Of a DNA stretch of 64,000 nt, positions 52,442 to 62,258 are shown one piece after another. Source of the stretch: Erwinia sp039023475 (GTDB lineage: Bacteria; Pseudomonadota; Gammaproteobacteria; Enterobacterales; Enterobacteriaceae); NCBI RefSeq assembly GCF_039023475.1, contig NZ_JBCHVB010000008.1, positions 62,001-126,000 of the forward strand, in the 5' to 3' direction. The position numbers were made by a program, and so were the translations under genes. Each line of letters starts with the position of its first letter. Within the stretch, counting starts at the first letter, position 1. The notes beneath the pieces were generated by a model that was not told the origin of the DNA, ran no database searches, and saw only the letters and a list, made by a program, of their open reading frames with translations.

Positions 52442-53620
52442 TTAACGCTCAACCCAGCCCAACGTGCGCCCGGCGAGCAAATTACGCGCCAGCGGCAGCG
52501 AATCCATGGCCATTAAGCCCAGATTGCGTCCCGCGACCAGCGGTGCATAGCGATTCGCAAACAGTCTGACCAGCGCATCGGTCAGGCCGATCGTGGCCGC
52601 CGCATCGGGCTGCCGGCGCTGCTGATACCGCTGCAAGGTAGCATAGCCTCCCACATCCTGCCCGTTTCGCCAGGCTTCTGCGACCGTTTCCGCCAGCGAC
52701 ATGACGTCGCGAAGGCCTAAATTGAATCCCTGTCCCGCAATCGGGTGCAGCGTCTGTGCGGCGTTACCCACCAGCGCCAGGCGATGGGAAACATGCTGCG
52801 TGGCGGCCTGAAGCTGAAGTGGATAGCTGTGCCGCTGGCCGACCTGGGTAAAGCGCCCCAGCCGCCAGCCAAACGCCTGCTGTAGCTCATCAAGAAAGCG
52901 CTCGTCGCTCCAGGCATCCACCTGCGCTTTCTCCGTCAGCGGATGGCACCAGACGAGCGAACTGCGCCCGGCGGACATCGGCAGCAGCGCCAGCGGGCCA
53001 TGCTCGGTAAAGCGTTCCCAGGCCCGGCCCCGGTGCGGTTCACGCGTGGAGACGTTCGCGATCACCGCCACCTGCTGATAGTCACGGCTCTGCCACTGCA
53101 CGCCGCAGGCTGCCGCCACCGCCGAGCGGGAGCCGTCAGCCGCCACCAGAAGCTGGGCCTGGAGCTGTTCTCCCGTATCCAGCCGCACGCTGACGCCGGA
53201 CGCCGTGCGCTCAACCTCAGCCACTCTCGCCGGGCAGCAGAGGCGCACGCCGGGCGCCTTTTTCAGCAGCGCAAACAGGCGCTGACCAATCTCGTGCAGC
53301 TCAACCACCTGTCCGAGCGCAGAGATGCCATGATCTTCCGCCTTCAGCGAGACGAAGCCAGCATGGCCCCGATCGCTGACGTGAACGTGTGTTATTGCGG
53401 TAGCGCAGGCCCGGATCGCGGGCCAGAGGTTGATCGCGGCGAGCTGCTGGCGGGTGCCTTCCGCTAGCGCGATCGCACGGCCATCGTAGCCGGGATGGGC
53501 GCGCGTTGAGGGTTCGCTGGCTTCCACCAGCGTCACCGGCACCTTACCGCCGGTCAGATGCGAAATCGCCAGGGCCAGCGTGGCGCCCGCCATTCCTCCG
53601 CCTGCAATAACGATACTCAT
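52442..53620 (-). CDS. ubiH: Ubiquinone hydroxylase UbiH
   Basis: 2-octaprenyl-6-methoxyphenol hydroxylase, FAD-dependent, paralogous to UbiI. At 392 aa it equals E. coli. Motifs GGGMAGATLALAI (6-18), ADGSRSAVAAACG and GNAAQTLHPIAGQGFNLGLRD are present. Its start overlaps the pepP stop by 4 bp. Confidence 0.96.
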   Translation of the reverse strand: MSIVIAGGGMAGATLALAISHLTGGKVPVTLVEASEPSTRAHPGYDGRAIALAEGTRQQLAAINLWPAIRACATAITHVHVSDRGHAGFVSLKAEDHGISALGQVVELHEIGQRLFALLKKAPGVRLCCPARVAEVERTASGVSVRLDTGEQLQAQLLVAADGSRSAVAAACGVQWQSRDYQQVAVIANVSTREPHRGRAWERFTEHGPLALLPMSAGRSSLVWCHPLTEKAQVDAWSDERFLDELQQAFGWRLGRFTQVGQRHSYPLQLQAATQHVSHRLALVGNAAQTLHPIAGQGFNLGLRDVMSLAETVAEAWRNGQDVGGYATLQRYQQRRQPDAAATIGLTDALVRLFANRYAPLVAGRNLGLMAMDSLPLARNLLAGRTLGWVER

Positions 53621-54933
53621 AGTCGTTTCGCTGCCGCCATCAGGGCTTCAATGTCGTCGGGATCTTTCACCACGCTGTCGGTCAGGTTTTCGTTGCCGTC
53701 AGCGGTGATAAGAATGTCATCTTCCACGCGAATGCCGATGCCGCGATACTCTGCGGGGACATCGGCATCCGGGGCAATATAGAGGCCCGGCTCAACGGTA
53801 ATCACCATGCCGGGTTCGAGCAGACGGTCACGATCGTTGCCGTAGAGGCCAACATCATGCACATCCAGTCCAAGCCAGTGGCTCAGCCCGTGCATATAGA
53901 ACTGCCGGTGCGCCTGCGCTTCAATCAGCGCATCGACCTCGCCCTTCATCACGCCAAGCTCAACCAGCCCGCTCACCATAATCCTGACCACTTCCGCATT
54001 GACTTCACGGATGCTGGTGCCCGGTCGGAAAAGCGCCAGCGCCCGGTTCAGGGAAGCGAGGACGATCTCATAGACTGCGCGCTGCGGCGCGGTAAAACGC
54101 CCGTTTACCGGGAAGGTGCGGGTAATATCGCCCGCGTATCCCTGATATTCGCAGCCGGCATCAATCAGCACCAGCTCACCTTCGCGCATCCGGGAAGCAT
54201 TCTCGGTGTAGTGCAGAATGCAGCCGTTCTCACCCGCGCCGACGATGGTGTTATAAGCCGGGTAGCGCGCGCCATGGCGGGTAAACTCATGATGAATTTC
54301 CCCTTCAAGCTGGTACTCATACATACCAGGGCGGCACTTTTCCATGGCGCGGTGATGCGCCAGCGCGCTGATACGTCCCGCTTCGCGAAGGATCGCCAGC
54401 TCTTCCGGCGATTTGAACAGGCGCATTTCATGCACCCAGGGCCGCCAGTCGGTCATCGTGGCGGGCGCGCGGAGGTTTTGCCGTGAGCCACGGCGCAGGG
54501 TTTCAAGCGCGTCAAACATCAGCCTGTCGGCTTCCGGGTAACAGCCCTGAGCGTGACAGACCACGTCCAGCCCGTTAAGCAGCAGAGGGAGCTGCTCGCC
54601 GATGTCGCTGTAGGGCAGCGCGCGATCCACCGACAGCGCTTCCGGCGCGGCGTCCTGCCCCAGCCGACGACCAAACCAGATTTCCGCCGTGAGATCGCGC
54701 ACGCGGTTAAACAGCACGCTGTGATTGTGGGTTTCATCACTTTTGATCAGCACCAGTACCGCTTCCGGCTCGTTAAAGCCGGTGAAATACCAGAAATCAC
54801 TGCTCTGCCGGTAGGGATACTCGCTGTCGTTGCTGCGGGTCACTTCCGGGGCAGCAAAAATCACCGCCGCGCTGGCGGGTGGCATTTTCGCTAACAGCGC
54901 CTGGCGGCGGCGTAAAAATTCTTGCCGGGTCAT
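53617..54933 (-). CDS. pepP: Xaa-Pro aminopeptidase PepP
   Basis: Manganese-dependent M24 peptidase releasing N-terminal residues before proline. 438 aa compares with 441 in E. coli. Metal ligands are in LIDAGCEYQGYAGDITRTFP, the HGLSHWLGLDVHD histidines, VEPGLY and GIRVEDDI. It lies between ygfB and ubiH, the conserved operon order. Confidence 0.96.
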   Translation of the reverse strand: MTRQEFLRRRQALLAKMPPASAAVIFAAPEVTRSNDSEYPYRQSSDFWYFTGFNEPEAVLVLIKSDETHNHSVLFNRVRDLTAEIWFGRRLGQDAAPEALSVDRALPYSDIGEQLPLLLNGLDVVCHAQGCYPEADRLMFDALETLRRGSRQNLRAPATMTDWRPWVHEMRLFKSPEELAILREAGRISALAHHRAMEKCRPGMYEYQLEGEIHHEFTRHGARYPAYNTIVGAGENGCILHYTENASRMREGELVLIDAGCEYQGYAGDITRTFPVNGRFTAPQRAVYEIVLASLNRALALFRPGTSIREVNAEVVRIMVSGLVELGVMKGEVDALIEAQAHRQFYMHGLSHWLGLDVHDVGLYGNDRDRLLEPGMVITVEPGLYIAPDADVPAEYRGIGIRVEDDILITADGNENLTDSVVKDPDDIEALMAAAKRL

Positions 54934-54976
54934 CAGCTTCTCCTGAATGCAGTCCTTGTTAGTAGCCTGACGCCGC

Positions 54977-55555
54977 TTAGTGCAGCGTCGGTTTTTTTAC
55001 TTCCACGACGGTCGGTTGTTGATGCGTAAACGTATCGTGGCAGAGCAGCGCCGCGACGCGAACATACTCAATAACCTCCTCCAGCGATTGCTCAAGCTCC
55101 TCCTGATCTTCATCCTCATCGTAGCCGAGCTGGGCGATGGTCCGGAGATCGTCAATCGCTTCGCCGGTTTCGCCCTTCACTTTATCCAGTTTAGGCTGGG
55201 AAACGCCCAGGCCCAGCAGGAAATGATTCACCCAGCCGGCCAGCGCATCGGCGCGGTCAAAGACGCTGATGTCATCATCGTCCGGCAGGTAAAGCTGGAA
55301 AAGAAAGCCCTCTTCCTCCAGCGCATCGCCGATGCCCTGATGAAGCTGCTGTAGCGGCTGGGAGAGCGACTGCGAAAACGCCATGCCTTCATTCGTCAGT
55401 TCATGAACCAGCGTCTGCCAGCTGCTGTCCGTGTTGCCGCCGCAGATCATTCCGCTGATCAGGCCGTGCATTTCAGCGGGCGTCATGCCGACTCCCTGCT
55501 GCGTCAGTGCTGAAGCCAGCTGGTCATAGCCCGGCATTGTGTTTGATAGTGACAT
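54977..55555 (-). CDS. ygfB: YgfB, UPF0149 family protein
   Basis: A 192-aa acidic protein like E. coli YgfB. The family has an all-helical fold; its biochemical function in enterobacteria is not settled. It is first of the ygfB-pepP-ubiH-ubiI operon and divergent from zapA. Confidence 0.93.
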   Translation of the reverse strand: MSLSNTMPGYDQLASALTQQGVGMTPAEMHGLISGMICGGNTDSSWQTLVHELTNEGMAFSQSLSQPLQQLHQGIGDALEEEGFLFQLYLPDDDDISVFDRADALAGWVNHFLLGLGVSQPKLDKVKGETGEAIDDLRTIAQLGYDEDEDQEELEQSLEEVIEYVRVAALLCHDTFTHQQPTVVEVKKPTLH

Positions 55556-55726
55556 ACGTTTTGGTCGTCGTTGGCTGAGTAAGTTCGTGATATGCTACCA
55601 CCAGGTGCCTCAACGATTCCAGAAAGGGGTTGTTTCTTCTAAAAGGGGTAGTTATAGTTGCGCCCCTCCCAGCCCGGTGTGCGGTTAAGGGTGATTGGCG
55701 GCGCAGTAATCAGTCAGGATGGTGGC

Positions 55727-56056
55727 ATGTCTGCACAACCCGTAGATCTACAAATTTTTGGTCGTTCTTTAAGAGTAAATTGTCCGCCTGAACAGCAAGA
55801 TGCGCTGAACAGTGCTGCCGAAGACCTTAATCAGCGGTTGCAGGATTTAAAAGTCCGCACTAGAGTCACAAATACCGAGCAGCTGGTTTTTATCGCTGCC
55901 CTGAACGTTTGTCACGAGCTGGCGCAGGAAAAAGTTAAAACGCGCGATTATGCCAGCAACATGGAACAGCGCATCCGTATGCTGCAACAGACCATTGAAC
56001 AGGCATTGCTTGAGCAGGGTCGCATAACGGAACGTTCAGGACCGAAGTTCGAATAA
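55727..56056 (+). CDS. zapA: Cell division protein ZapA
   Basis: FtsZ-ring-associated protein that bundles FtsZ filaments. The ATG at 55727 gives 109 aa (MSAQPVDLQIFGRSLRVNCPPEQ), the E. coli length; an earlier frame start at 55658 is not supported. The C-terminal half forms a coiled coil (MEQRIRMLQQTIEQALLEQ). ssrS follows after 41 bp as in E. coli. Confidence 0.96.
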   Translation: MSAQPVDLQIFGRSLRVNCPPEQQDALNSAAEDLNQRLQDLKVRTRVTNTEQLVFIAALNVCHELAQEKVKTRDYASNMEQRIRMLQQTIEQALLEQGRITERSGPKFE

Positions 56057-56097
56057 CACCTCAACGTCATCTGTGCTACAGTGACGGTGAAGTAAAA

Positions 56098-56281
56098 AAT
56101 TCTCTGAGATGTTTGCAAGCGGGCCAGTCCCCTGAGCCGATATTTCATACCAACAGAGTGTGGCGCTCTGTAACCTGTGAGCATGCTCGGTCCGTCCGAG
56201 AAGCCTGATGGTTGCGACGGCACATTCACCTTGAACCAAGGGTTCAAGGGTTACAGCCTGCGGCGGCATCTCGGAGATTCC
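56098..56281 (+). ncRNA. ssrS: 6S RNA
   Basis: 184 bp closely match E. coli 6S RNA. Recognisable blocks are the 5' closing stem (CTCTGAGATGTTTGCAAGCG), the central GAGCATGCTCGGTCCGTCC and the 3' part GCCTGCGGCGGCATCTCGG. 6S RNA mimics an open promoter and holds sigma70 RNA polymerase in stationary phase. It lies between zapA and fau, the conserved place, and is co-transcribed with fau in E. coli. Confidence 0.96.
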
Positions 56282-56421
56282 CTTCTTTACCTTTCTTTTC
56301 CGTTCAGTGACCTCACCCCCAGCGGGTCGAAATTCCCTCTTCCGTATGGCAAACTCATCGTCTTTCGCGTGATAAAGCGGCACCAATTGGATTTCTGCGC
56401 CAGATAACGGGAGTCATCGTC

Positions 56422-57024
56422 ATGGATCTGAACCTTCTTGACCGGCAGGATATCCGGACCCACGTCCGCCATCTCCGTCGCGCCCTGACGCCAGAGCAGC
56501 AGCGGGAGTCCGCCGACCAGGCCGCCGCACGGGCGCTGAATTTCGCGCCGGTGCAGCAGGCAGAAAAAATCGCGCTGTTTCTCTCCTTCGACGGCGAGCT
56601 GGACACCCGCCCGCTGATTGCCAGCCTCTGGCAGCGCGGGCAGCAGGTTTATCTGCCGGTGCTCCATCCTTTCTCTCCGGGGCAACTCCTCTTTATTCGC
56701 TACGAGGCCGACACGCCGCTGACGCCAAACCGGCTGCGCATCCCGGAGCCGCCGCTGGATATCCGCAGGCTGGCAACCTTAAGCGAGCTGGACGTGCTGA
56801 TGGTGCCGCTGGTGGCTTTTGACCGGTATGGGCAGAGACTGGGAATGGGAGGCGGATTCTATGACCGCACGCTGCAAAACTGGCAGCAGCATGGCTTTCT
56901 GCCGGTAGGGCTGGCGCATGACTGTCAGCAGATTGCGCAGCTGCCGGTCGCGGAGTGGGATGTCCCCCTGCCGGCGTTGATAACGCCCTCAAAAATCTGG
57001 CAGTGGCCGACGCTGAATAGCTGA
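56422..57024 (+). CDS. fau: 5-formyltetrahydrofolate cyclo-ligase
   Basis: Converts 5-formyl-THF to 5,10-methenyl-THF with ATP (also called YgfA). 200 aa. The nucleotide and substrate loop RLGMGGGFYDRTLQ is near residues 149-162. It lies 140 bp after ssrS and is convergent with serA. Confidence 0.94.
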   Translation: MDLNLLDRQDIRTHVRHLRRALTPEQQRESADQAAARALNFAPVQQAEKIALFLSFDGELDTRPLIASLWQRGQQVYLPVLHPFSPGQLLFIRYEADTPLTPNRLRIPEPPLDIRRLATLSELDVLMVPLVAFDRYGQRLGMGGGFYDRTLQNWQQHGFLPVGLAHDCQQIAQLPVAEWDVPLPALITPSKIWQWPTLNS

Positions 57025-57067
57025 ATCAGTGCCACCGGGGTGGCGCTGATTCAGTCGTCTGGGGTCA

Positions 57068-58303
57068 TTAATAAAGCAAGCGGGCGCGGATGGTGCCGGG
57101 GATCGCTTTCATCAGCTGTAGCGCGGTATTTGCCACATCCTGAGGCGCCTCAATATCGATCACCACGTAGCCCATATGCGGCGTGGTTTGCAGGTACTGA
57201 GCGGCAATATTGATGCCCTGACCGGCAAAGATGTTGTTGATGGCGGTCAGCACACCCGGCCTGTTTTCATGGATGTGCAGCAGGCGGCTCTGATCGCCAT
57301 GCATCGGCAGCGACACTTCCGGGAAGTTAACGGCGGAAAGCGTGGAACCGTTATCGGAATATTTCGCCAGCTTGCCCGCCACCTCAATCCCGATATTCTC
57401 CTGCGCTTCCTGCGTGGAGCCGCCGATGTGCGGCGTCAGGATCACATTATCAAACTCGCACAGCGGTGAATTGAAAGGATCGCTGTTGGTCGCCGGCTCT
57501 TCAGGGAAGACGTCGATCGCCGCCCCGGCCAGATGTTTATCGGCCAGCACCTTGCAGAGCGCGGGAATATCCACCACCGTGCCGCGCGAGGCGTTAATCA
57601 GCAGCGCGCCCGGCTTCATCTGCGCCAGCTCTTCCGCGCCCATCATATTCTGTGTGGAAGGCGTTTCCGGGACGTGGAGACTGACCACATCGCTCATATT
57701 CAGCAGGTCAGAGAGCGCCCGCACCTGGGTGGCGTTGCCCAGCGGGAGCTTGTTTTCAATATCATAAAAATAGACGTGCATCCCCAGGCTTTCCGCCAGC
57801 ACGCCCAGCTGCATACCGATGTGGCCGTAGCCGATGATGCCCAGCTTCTTGCCGCGAGCCTCATAGGAGCCGACAGCCAGCTTGTTCCAGATGCCCCGGT
57901 GCGCTTTGGCGTTGGCCGCAGGTACGCCACGCAGCATAAGCAGCAGTTCACCGATAACCAGTTCAGCCACGGATCGGGTATTGGAGAAAGGCGCGTTAAA
58001 GACCGGAATACCGCGTTTCCCTGCCGCGTTCAGATCGACCTGATTGGTACCGATGCAGAAGCAACCCACCGCAACCAGCTTTTCTGCGGCGGCAAAAATC
58101 TCTTCGGTCAGTTGGGTACGTGAGCGGATGCCGATAAAGTGGGCATCGCGGATGGATGCTTTCAGCGCTTCGCTGTCCAGCGCGCCTTTGTGAAATTCGA
58201 TATTGGTATAGCCCGACGCGCGCAGATTCTCTACCGCGCTCTGGTGTACGCCTTCCACCAGCAGGAACTTAATCTTGTCTTTCTCCAGTGATACCTTTGC
58301 CAT
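57068..58303 (-). CDS. serA: D-3-phosphoglycerate dehydrogenase SerA
   Basis: First step of serine synthesis, feedback-inhibited by serine. 411 aa versus 410 in E. coli. The NAD site is LGIIGYGHIGMQLG (about 153-166); the catalytic arginine, glutamate and histidine are in INASRGTVVD, DVFPEEP and LTPHIGGST. A C-terminal ACT domain (from about 335, HENRPGVLTAINNIF) binds serine. Confidence 0.97.
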   Translation of the reverse strand: MAKVSLEKDKIKFLLVEGVHQSAVENLRASGYTNIEFHKGALDSEALKASIRDAHFIGIRSRTQLTEEIFAAAEKLVAVGCFCIGTNQVDLNAAGKRGIPVFNAPFSNTRSVAELVIGELLLMLRGVPAANAKAHRGIWNKLAVGSYEARGKKLGIIGYGHIGMQLGVLAESLGMHVYFYDIENKLPLGNATQVRALSDLLNMSDVVSLHVPETPSTQNMMGAEELAQMKPGALLINASRGTVVDIPALCKVLADKHLAGAAIDVFPEEPATNSDPFNSPLCEFDNVILTPHIGGSTQEAQENIGIEVAGKLAKYSDNGSTLSAVNFPEVSLPMHGDQSRLLHIHENRPGVLTAINNIFAGQGINIAAQYLQTTPHMGYVVIDIEAPQDVANTALQLMKAIPGTIRARLLY

Positions 58304-58695
58304 TTCCCGACCCTATTTAGCTGACTTCAGAAGTGGCTAATCTTGCCTTTTACGGAGATGGTCGCCTGACCTGCGACAATCCTGAGCCAGGGGCGTTATT
58401 ACTGCCCCGTGGCGGCTCAGACCGGCACATTGCTGCGGCGTCCGTTCCCGGCGATAAGTTAGCCTTCTGTCAAAATATCAAAATTTACGGCGTCGGCAAT
58501 ACAAACGATTGCCCGCCGGTCAGCACGGCGGAAGCGAAGCGGGCGCTAACCTGACACATAATCACGGCTGCAACCCTATCTCCAGCAGAATCCCCCTGAA
58601 GGCTACAGTTATGTGACATAAGTCACCAAATTTCAGGAGGTGAAGAAAAGATGTTTTTTATCATAAATTAACTGACGCCAGCAGCGCGGGTCAGA
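58304..58695. other. Intergenic region upstream of serA
   Basis: 392 bp between the serA start and the rpiA stop. It must contain the serA promoter. One notable item is a strong AGGAGGTGAAG followed by a six-codon ATG frame on the plus strand at 58651-58671. No longer credible gene was seen. Confidence 0.5.
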
Positions 58696-59355
58696 TCATT
58701 TATTAATCGTCCTGACGCCGGAAGCGCTGCCTATCAGCGCCACGTCCGCCCCGCGGTTGGCAAACAGGCCGACGGTAACCACGCCTGCCAGCGCGTTGAT
58801 CGCTTTCTCCAGCGCCACGGCATCCAGAATGCGCAGGTTATGCACATCAAGGATAATGTTGCCGTTATCTGTCACCACGTTCTGACGATACTCCGGCAGG
58901 CCGCCCAGCTTCACCAGTTCGCGGGCAACGTAGCTGCGCGCCATCGGGATCACCTCCACCGGCAGCGGGAAACGGCCAAGCACGTCCACCTGCTTCGACT
59001 CATCGGCGATGCAGATAAATGTCTCTGCGACGGCCGCAATCACCTTCTCCCGCGTCAGCGCCGCGCCGCCGCCTTTGATCATCTGCATAAAGCCGTTTAT
59101 CTCATCGGCGCCATCCACGTAGATTGACAGTGAGTCGACTTCATTCAGATCAAAAACCTGAATACCCAGGCCTTTCAGCTTCTGGGTAGAGGCTTCCGAG
59201 CTGGAGACCGCGCCATCAATCTGATGCCTGATCGAGCCCAGCGCATCGATAAAATGGGCGGCGGTCGAGCCGGTGCCTACGCCAACGATAGTGCCGGGCT
59301 TAACGTAATCCAGCGCGGCCCAGCCCACGGCCTTTTTCAGTTCTTCCTGCGTCAT
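58696..59355 (-). CDS. rpiA: Ribose-5-phosphate isomerase A
   Basis: Interconverts ribose-5-phosphate and ribulose-5-phosphate. 219 aa, same as E. coli. Conserved GVGTGSTAAHFIDAL (25-39), DGADEI, and KGGGAALTREK motifs are present. It is divergent from argP and upstream of serA in the conserved order. Confidence 0.97.
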   Translation of the reverse strand: MTQEELKKAVGWAALDYVKPGTIVGVGTGSTAAHFIDALGSIRHQIDGAVSSSEASTQKLKGLGIQVFDLNEVDSLSIYVDGADEINGFMQMIKGGGAALTREKVIAAVAETFICIADESKQVDVLGRFPLPVEVIPMARSYVARELVKLGGLPEYRQNVVTDNGNIILDVHNLRILDAVALEKAINALAGVVTVGLFANRGADVALIGSASGVRTINK

Positions 59356-59558
59356 ATGCGTTTACAATCCCTGCTGCCATTGTGTGCGCCTAGTATAAAA
59401 CAACCCCGGCGAAAAAATCCGCCCTGCCCGCGCATTTCCTGTCACTTTGCAAAGCGGCCCACAAAGCGGCTGCCGGATAAAGTCGCCGTTGCACAGGGCA
59501 AAGTGTCAAAAATATGGCATAGTGCTCTATCCACACCTGAATGAGAGCGAAAGGAATA

Positions 59559-60455
59559 ATGAAACGCCCGGATTATCGAACGCTTCAGGCGCTGGATGCG
59601 GTGATTCGCGAACGCGGCTTTGAACGGGCCGCGCAGAAACTTTGCATCACGCAGTCCGCCGTTTCCCAGCGCATCAAGCAGCTGGAGAATATGTTCGGGC
59701 AGCCGCTGCTGGTGCGAACCGTGCCGCCCCGCCCGACCGAACAGGGACAGAAGCTGCTGGCGCTGCTGCATCAGGTTGAACTGCTTGAAGAGGAGTGGCT
59801 GGGCGATGAGAACAGCGGCACCACCCCGCTGCTGCTCTCGCTGGCGGTCAACGCCGACAGTCTGGCGACCTGGCTGCTTCCGGCGCTAAAAACGGTGCTG
59901 ACCGACTCGCCGGTACGTCTTAATTTGCAGGTTGAGGATGAAAGCCGCACTCAGGAGAGGCTGCGGCGCGGCGAAGTGGTTGGCGCGGTGAGTATTCAGC
60001 CTCAGCCGCTGCCAAGCTGCCTCGTCGATCGGCTGGGCGCGCTGGATTACCTGTTTGTCGGCTCGAAAGATTTTGCGGCCCGTTATTTCCCGAACGGCGT
60101 GACGCGTTCGGCCCTGCTGAAAGCGCCCGCGGTCGCCTTTGATCATCTTGATGATATGCATCAGGCCTTTCTACAGCAGAACTTTGACCTCTCGCCGGGA
60201 AGCGTGCCCTGTCATATCGTCAACTCTTCGGAGGCTTTTGTGCAGCTGGCCCGGCAGGGGACAACCTGCTGCATGATCCCCCATTTACAGATTGAACGTG
60301 AGCTGGCGGAGGGGGAACTGATCGATCTGACGCCCGGCCTGTTCCAGCGCAGGATGCTTTACTGGCACCGCTTTGCGCCGGAAAGCCGCCTGATGCGTAA
60401 AGTCACCGATGCCTTGCTTGCTCATGGACACCGCGTGCTGCGCCAGAGCGAATAG
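59559..60455 (+). CDS. argP: LysR-family regulator ArgP (IciA)
   Basis: LysR-type activator of argO and others in response to arginine and lysine. The ATG at 59559 after AAGGAA gives 298 aa (MKRPDYRTLQALDAVIRERGF). The helix-turn-helix is FERAAQKLCITQSAVSQRIKQLE. Its target argO is only about 1 kb away. An earlier frame start at 59541 adds six residues not in the family. Confidence 0.95.
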   Translation: MKRPDYRTLQALDAVIRERGFERAAQKLCITQSAVSQRIKQLENMFGQPLLVRTVPPRPTEQGQKLLALLHQVELLEEEWLGDENSGTTPLLLSLAVNADSLATWLLPALKTVLTDSPVRLNLQVEDESRTQERLRRGEVVGAVSIQPQPLPSCLVDRLGALDYLFVGSKDFAARYFPNGVTRSALLKAPAVAFDHLDDMHQAFLQQNFDLSPGSVPCHIVNSSEAFVQLARQGTTCCMIPHLQIERELAEGELIDLTPGLFQRRMLYWHRFAPESRLMRKVTDALLAHGHRVLRQSE

Positions 60456-60484
60456 AAAAAGGCCGCCCCGCTAAGGGACGGCCT
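60456..60484 (-). terminator. Terminator for yggE
   Basis: AGGCCG (60460-60465) pairs with CGGCCT (60479-60484), extended by CCC/GGG. Read leftward it ends in TTTTT, so it terminates yggE. Read rightward from argP the T-run is poor. Confidence 0.7.
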
Positions 60485-60521
60485 GGTATTTATCGCCATG
60501 GGCAGCGCTTGCCCACTTCCT

Positions 60522-61247
60522 TTACTGACCGCGCTGAAGCTCAAATACCACGTCAACCTGGTCGTCGAAATGAATGCTCTGCTGCTCATAGGTCTGGGCT
60601 GCCGAGGTCATCGGTGCCGCGTCGGCGGCTTTGTACATCCGCGCCATCGGCATTGGCTGATAGTTAGCCACGTGATAGCGGATGCTGTATACCGGACCGA
60701 GCGTCGCATTAAAGCCTTTCGCCAGCTGTCCTGCCTGGCGGGTAGCGTCCTCTATCGCCGCCTGACGCGCCTTGTCACGGTACTGCTCTGGATGGGCCAC
60801 GCCAAGCTCAACGGAGCGGATCTCATTGAGTCCTGACTTCAGCGCACCGTCCAGCAGCTCGTTCAGCTTATCCAGCTGACGCAGCGTGACCTGAACCTGA
60901 CGTACGGCGCGATATCCTTTCAGCACGGATTTACCATCTTTCAGGTAATCATATTCCGGCTGAGTCCGCAGATTGGCTGCGTCGATATCCTTTTTCTCAA
61001 TATTGTTTTTTTGCAGAAAGTCGAAGTACTGCGCAACGCGTGCGTCAGTCTGCTTTTTCGCCTCGGAAGCATCTTTTGAGGAAACGCTTACTTCAATGGA
61101 GAGTGTGGCAATATCCGGCGTGGCATCTACGCTCGACTGACCTGAAGTAACGACGTGCGGTCCGTTAGGTACTTCACCGGCCACGGCGGTGACCGAAAGC
61201 GCGGTGGTCGACATCAATCCGGCTAAAACCAGGGCTTTTAATCTCAC
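60522..61247 (-). CDS. yggE: SIMPL-domain protein YggE
   Basis: A periplasmic SIMPL-domain (DUF541) protein implicated in oxidative stress in E. coli. The GTG at 61247 follows GGAGGAA and gives 241 aa with signal peptide MRLKALVLAGLMSTTALSVTAVA; E. coli YggE is 246 aa. A longer ATG frame from 61289 has no ribosome-binding site and would mask the signal. Core motifs are TPDIATLSIEVSV and NYQPMPMARM. Confidence 0.92.
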   Translation of the reverse strand: MRLKALVLAGLMSTTALSVTAVAGEVPNGPHVVTSGQSSVDATPDIATLSIEVSVSSKDASEAKKQTDARVAQYFDFLQKNNIEKKDIDAANLRTQPEYDYLKDGKSVLKGYRAVRQVQVTLRQLDKLNELLDGALKSGLNEIRSVELGVAHPEQYRDKARQAAIEDATRQAGQLAKGFNATLGPVYSIRYHVANYQPMPMARMYKAADAAPMTSAAQTYEQQSIHFDDQVDVVFELQRGQ

Positions 61248-61493
61248 AGTATTCCTCCTTGAGGGGAAATGATTCGTCGCATTCTGCATAACGCAGCAGT
61301 TTATAATGCACTAAAGATGATGTTCAGATTTTTTATTCAGAAAAAAGTTCGCCGTCGGACGCGTTTTAACGCCGGAACGGACTACTTTTACCGCAAAAAA
61401 AGAGCACATGCTACGGTTACAGCGACAGTCAGCGTGCTAAAAAGGCTGAGGAGTACAGGCGGTCTTCCTGCGTTTCAACCCGCCGGGCAGGCG

Positions 61494-62114
61494 TTAAAAC
61501 CAGGCCATGCCCTGGATAGCAAGCTTCAGGGCGATAACCCACATCACCATGCCAACCAGCGCGTTGATGATGCGCTGCGCCCTTGTCGTACTAAGGCGGG
61601 GCGCCAGCCAGGAGGCCATCAGCGCGAGGCTGAAAAACCACAGCAGGGAAGCGATCGCGGAACCGAGCGCAAACCAGGTCCGCGCGGCAGCAGGCAGCTG
61701 GCCGCCAAGACTGCCCAGCACCACGAACGTATCAAGATAGACATGGGGATTCAGCCAGGTGACGGCCATCATGGTGGCGATGATACGCCAGCGGCTCTGC
61801 TTCTGGATATCCGCGCGCACAAGATCGATATTGCCGCTCAGGGCCGTACGGATAGCGCCCCAGCCATACCATAGCAGGAACGCCACTCCGCCCCAGGTCA
61901 CCAGGTTCAGCAGCAGGGCCGACTGGGTCAGCAGTGCGCTGCCACCAAAGACGCCAGCGCAGATCAGCACAATATCGCTCAGCGTACAGAGCCCGGCGGT
62001 CATTAAATGATATTGACGGCGAATGCCCTGATTCATCACAAACGCGTTTTGTGGCCCCAGCGGCAGGATCAGCGCAGCGCCCAGCGCCATCCCCTGGAAG
62101 AAAACAGACAGCAT
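61494..62114 (-). CDS. argO: Arginine exporter ArgO
   Basis: LysE-family exporter for arginine and canavanine, activated by ArgP. 206 aa with about six hydrophobic segments; MALGAALILPLGPQNAFVMNQGIRRQ and TWLNPHVYLDTFVVLGSLGG are family signatures. It sits between mscS and yggE as in E. coli. Confidence 0.95.
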   Translation of the reverse strand: MLSVFFQGMALGAALILPLGPQNAFVMNQGIRRQYHLMTAGLCTLSDIVLICAGVFGGSALLTQSALLLNLVTWGGVAFLLWYGWGAIRTALSGNIDLVRADIQKQSRWRIIATMMAVTWLNPHVYLDTFVVLGSLGGQLPAAARTWFALGSAIASLLWFFSLALMASWLAPRLSTTRAQRIINALVGMVMWVIALKLAIQGMAWF

Positions 62115-62218
62115 GAAGTCAGCCTCAGGTGAGTAATTTAACGGGAGTTTATCGGGGCGATGGCATTAGCGGAAATGGAATAATCTAATACGTTATTAGC
62201 TGCTCTTATCAAGAATGC

Positions 62219-62246
62219 CAAAAAAAGAGCGAACCGCAGTTCGCTC
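62219..62246 (-). terminator. Terminator for mscS
   Basis: GAGCGAAC (62227-62234), loop CGCA, GTTCGCTC (62239-62246), followed leftward by a T-run of seven. Confidence 0.85.
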
Positions 62247-62258
62247 TCCTTCAAATGA

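Noticed and set aside
58333..58554. A 73-codon plus-strand frame upstream of serA
   Set aside because: No ribosome-binding site, no family features, and it covers the serA promoter region.
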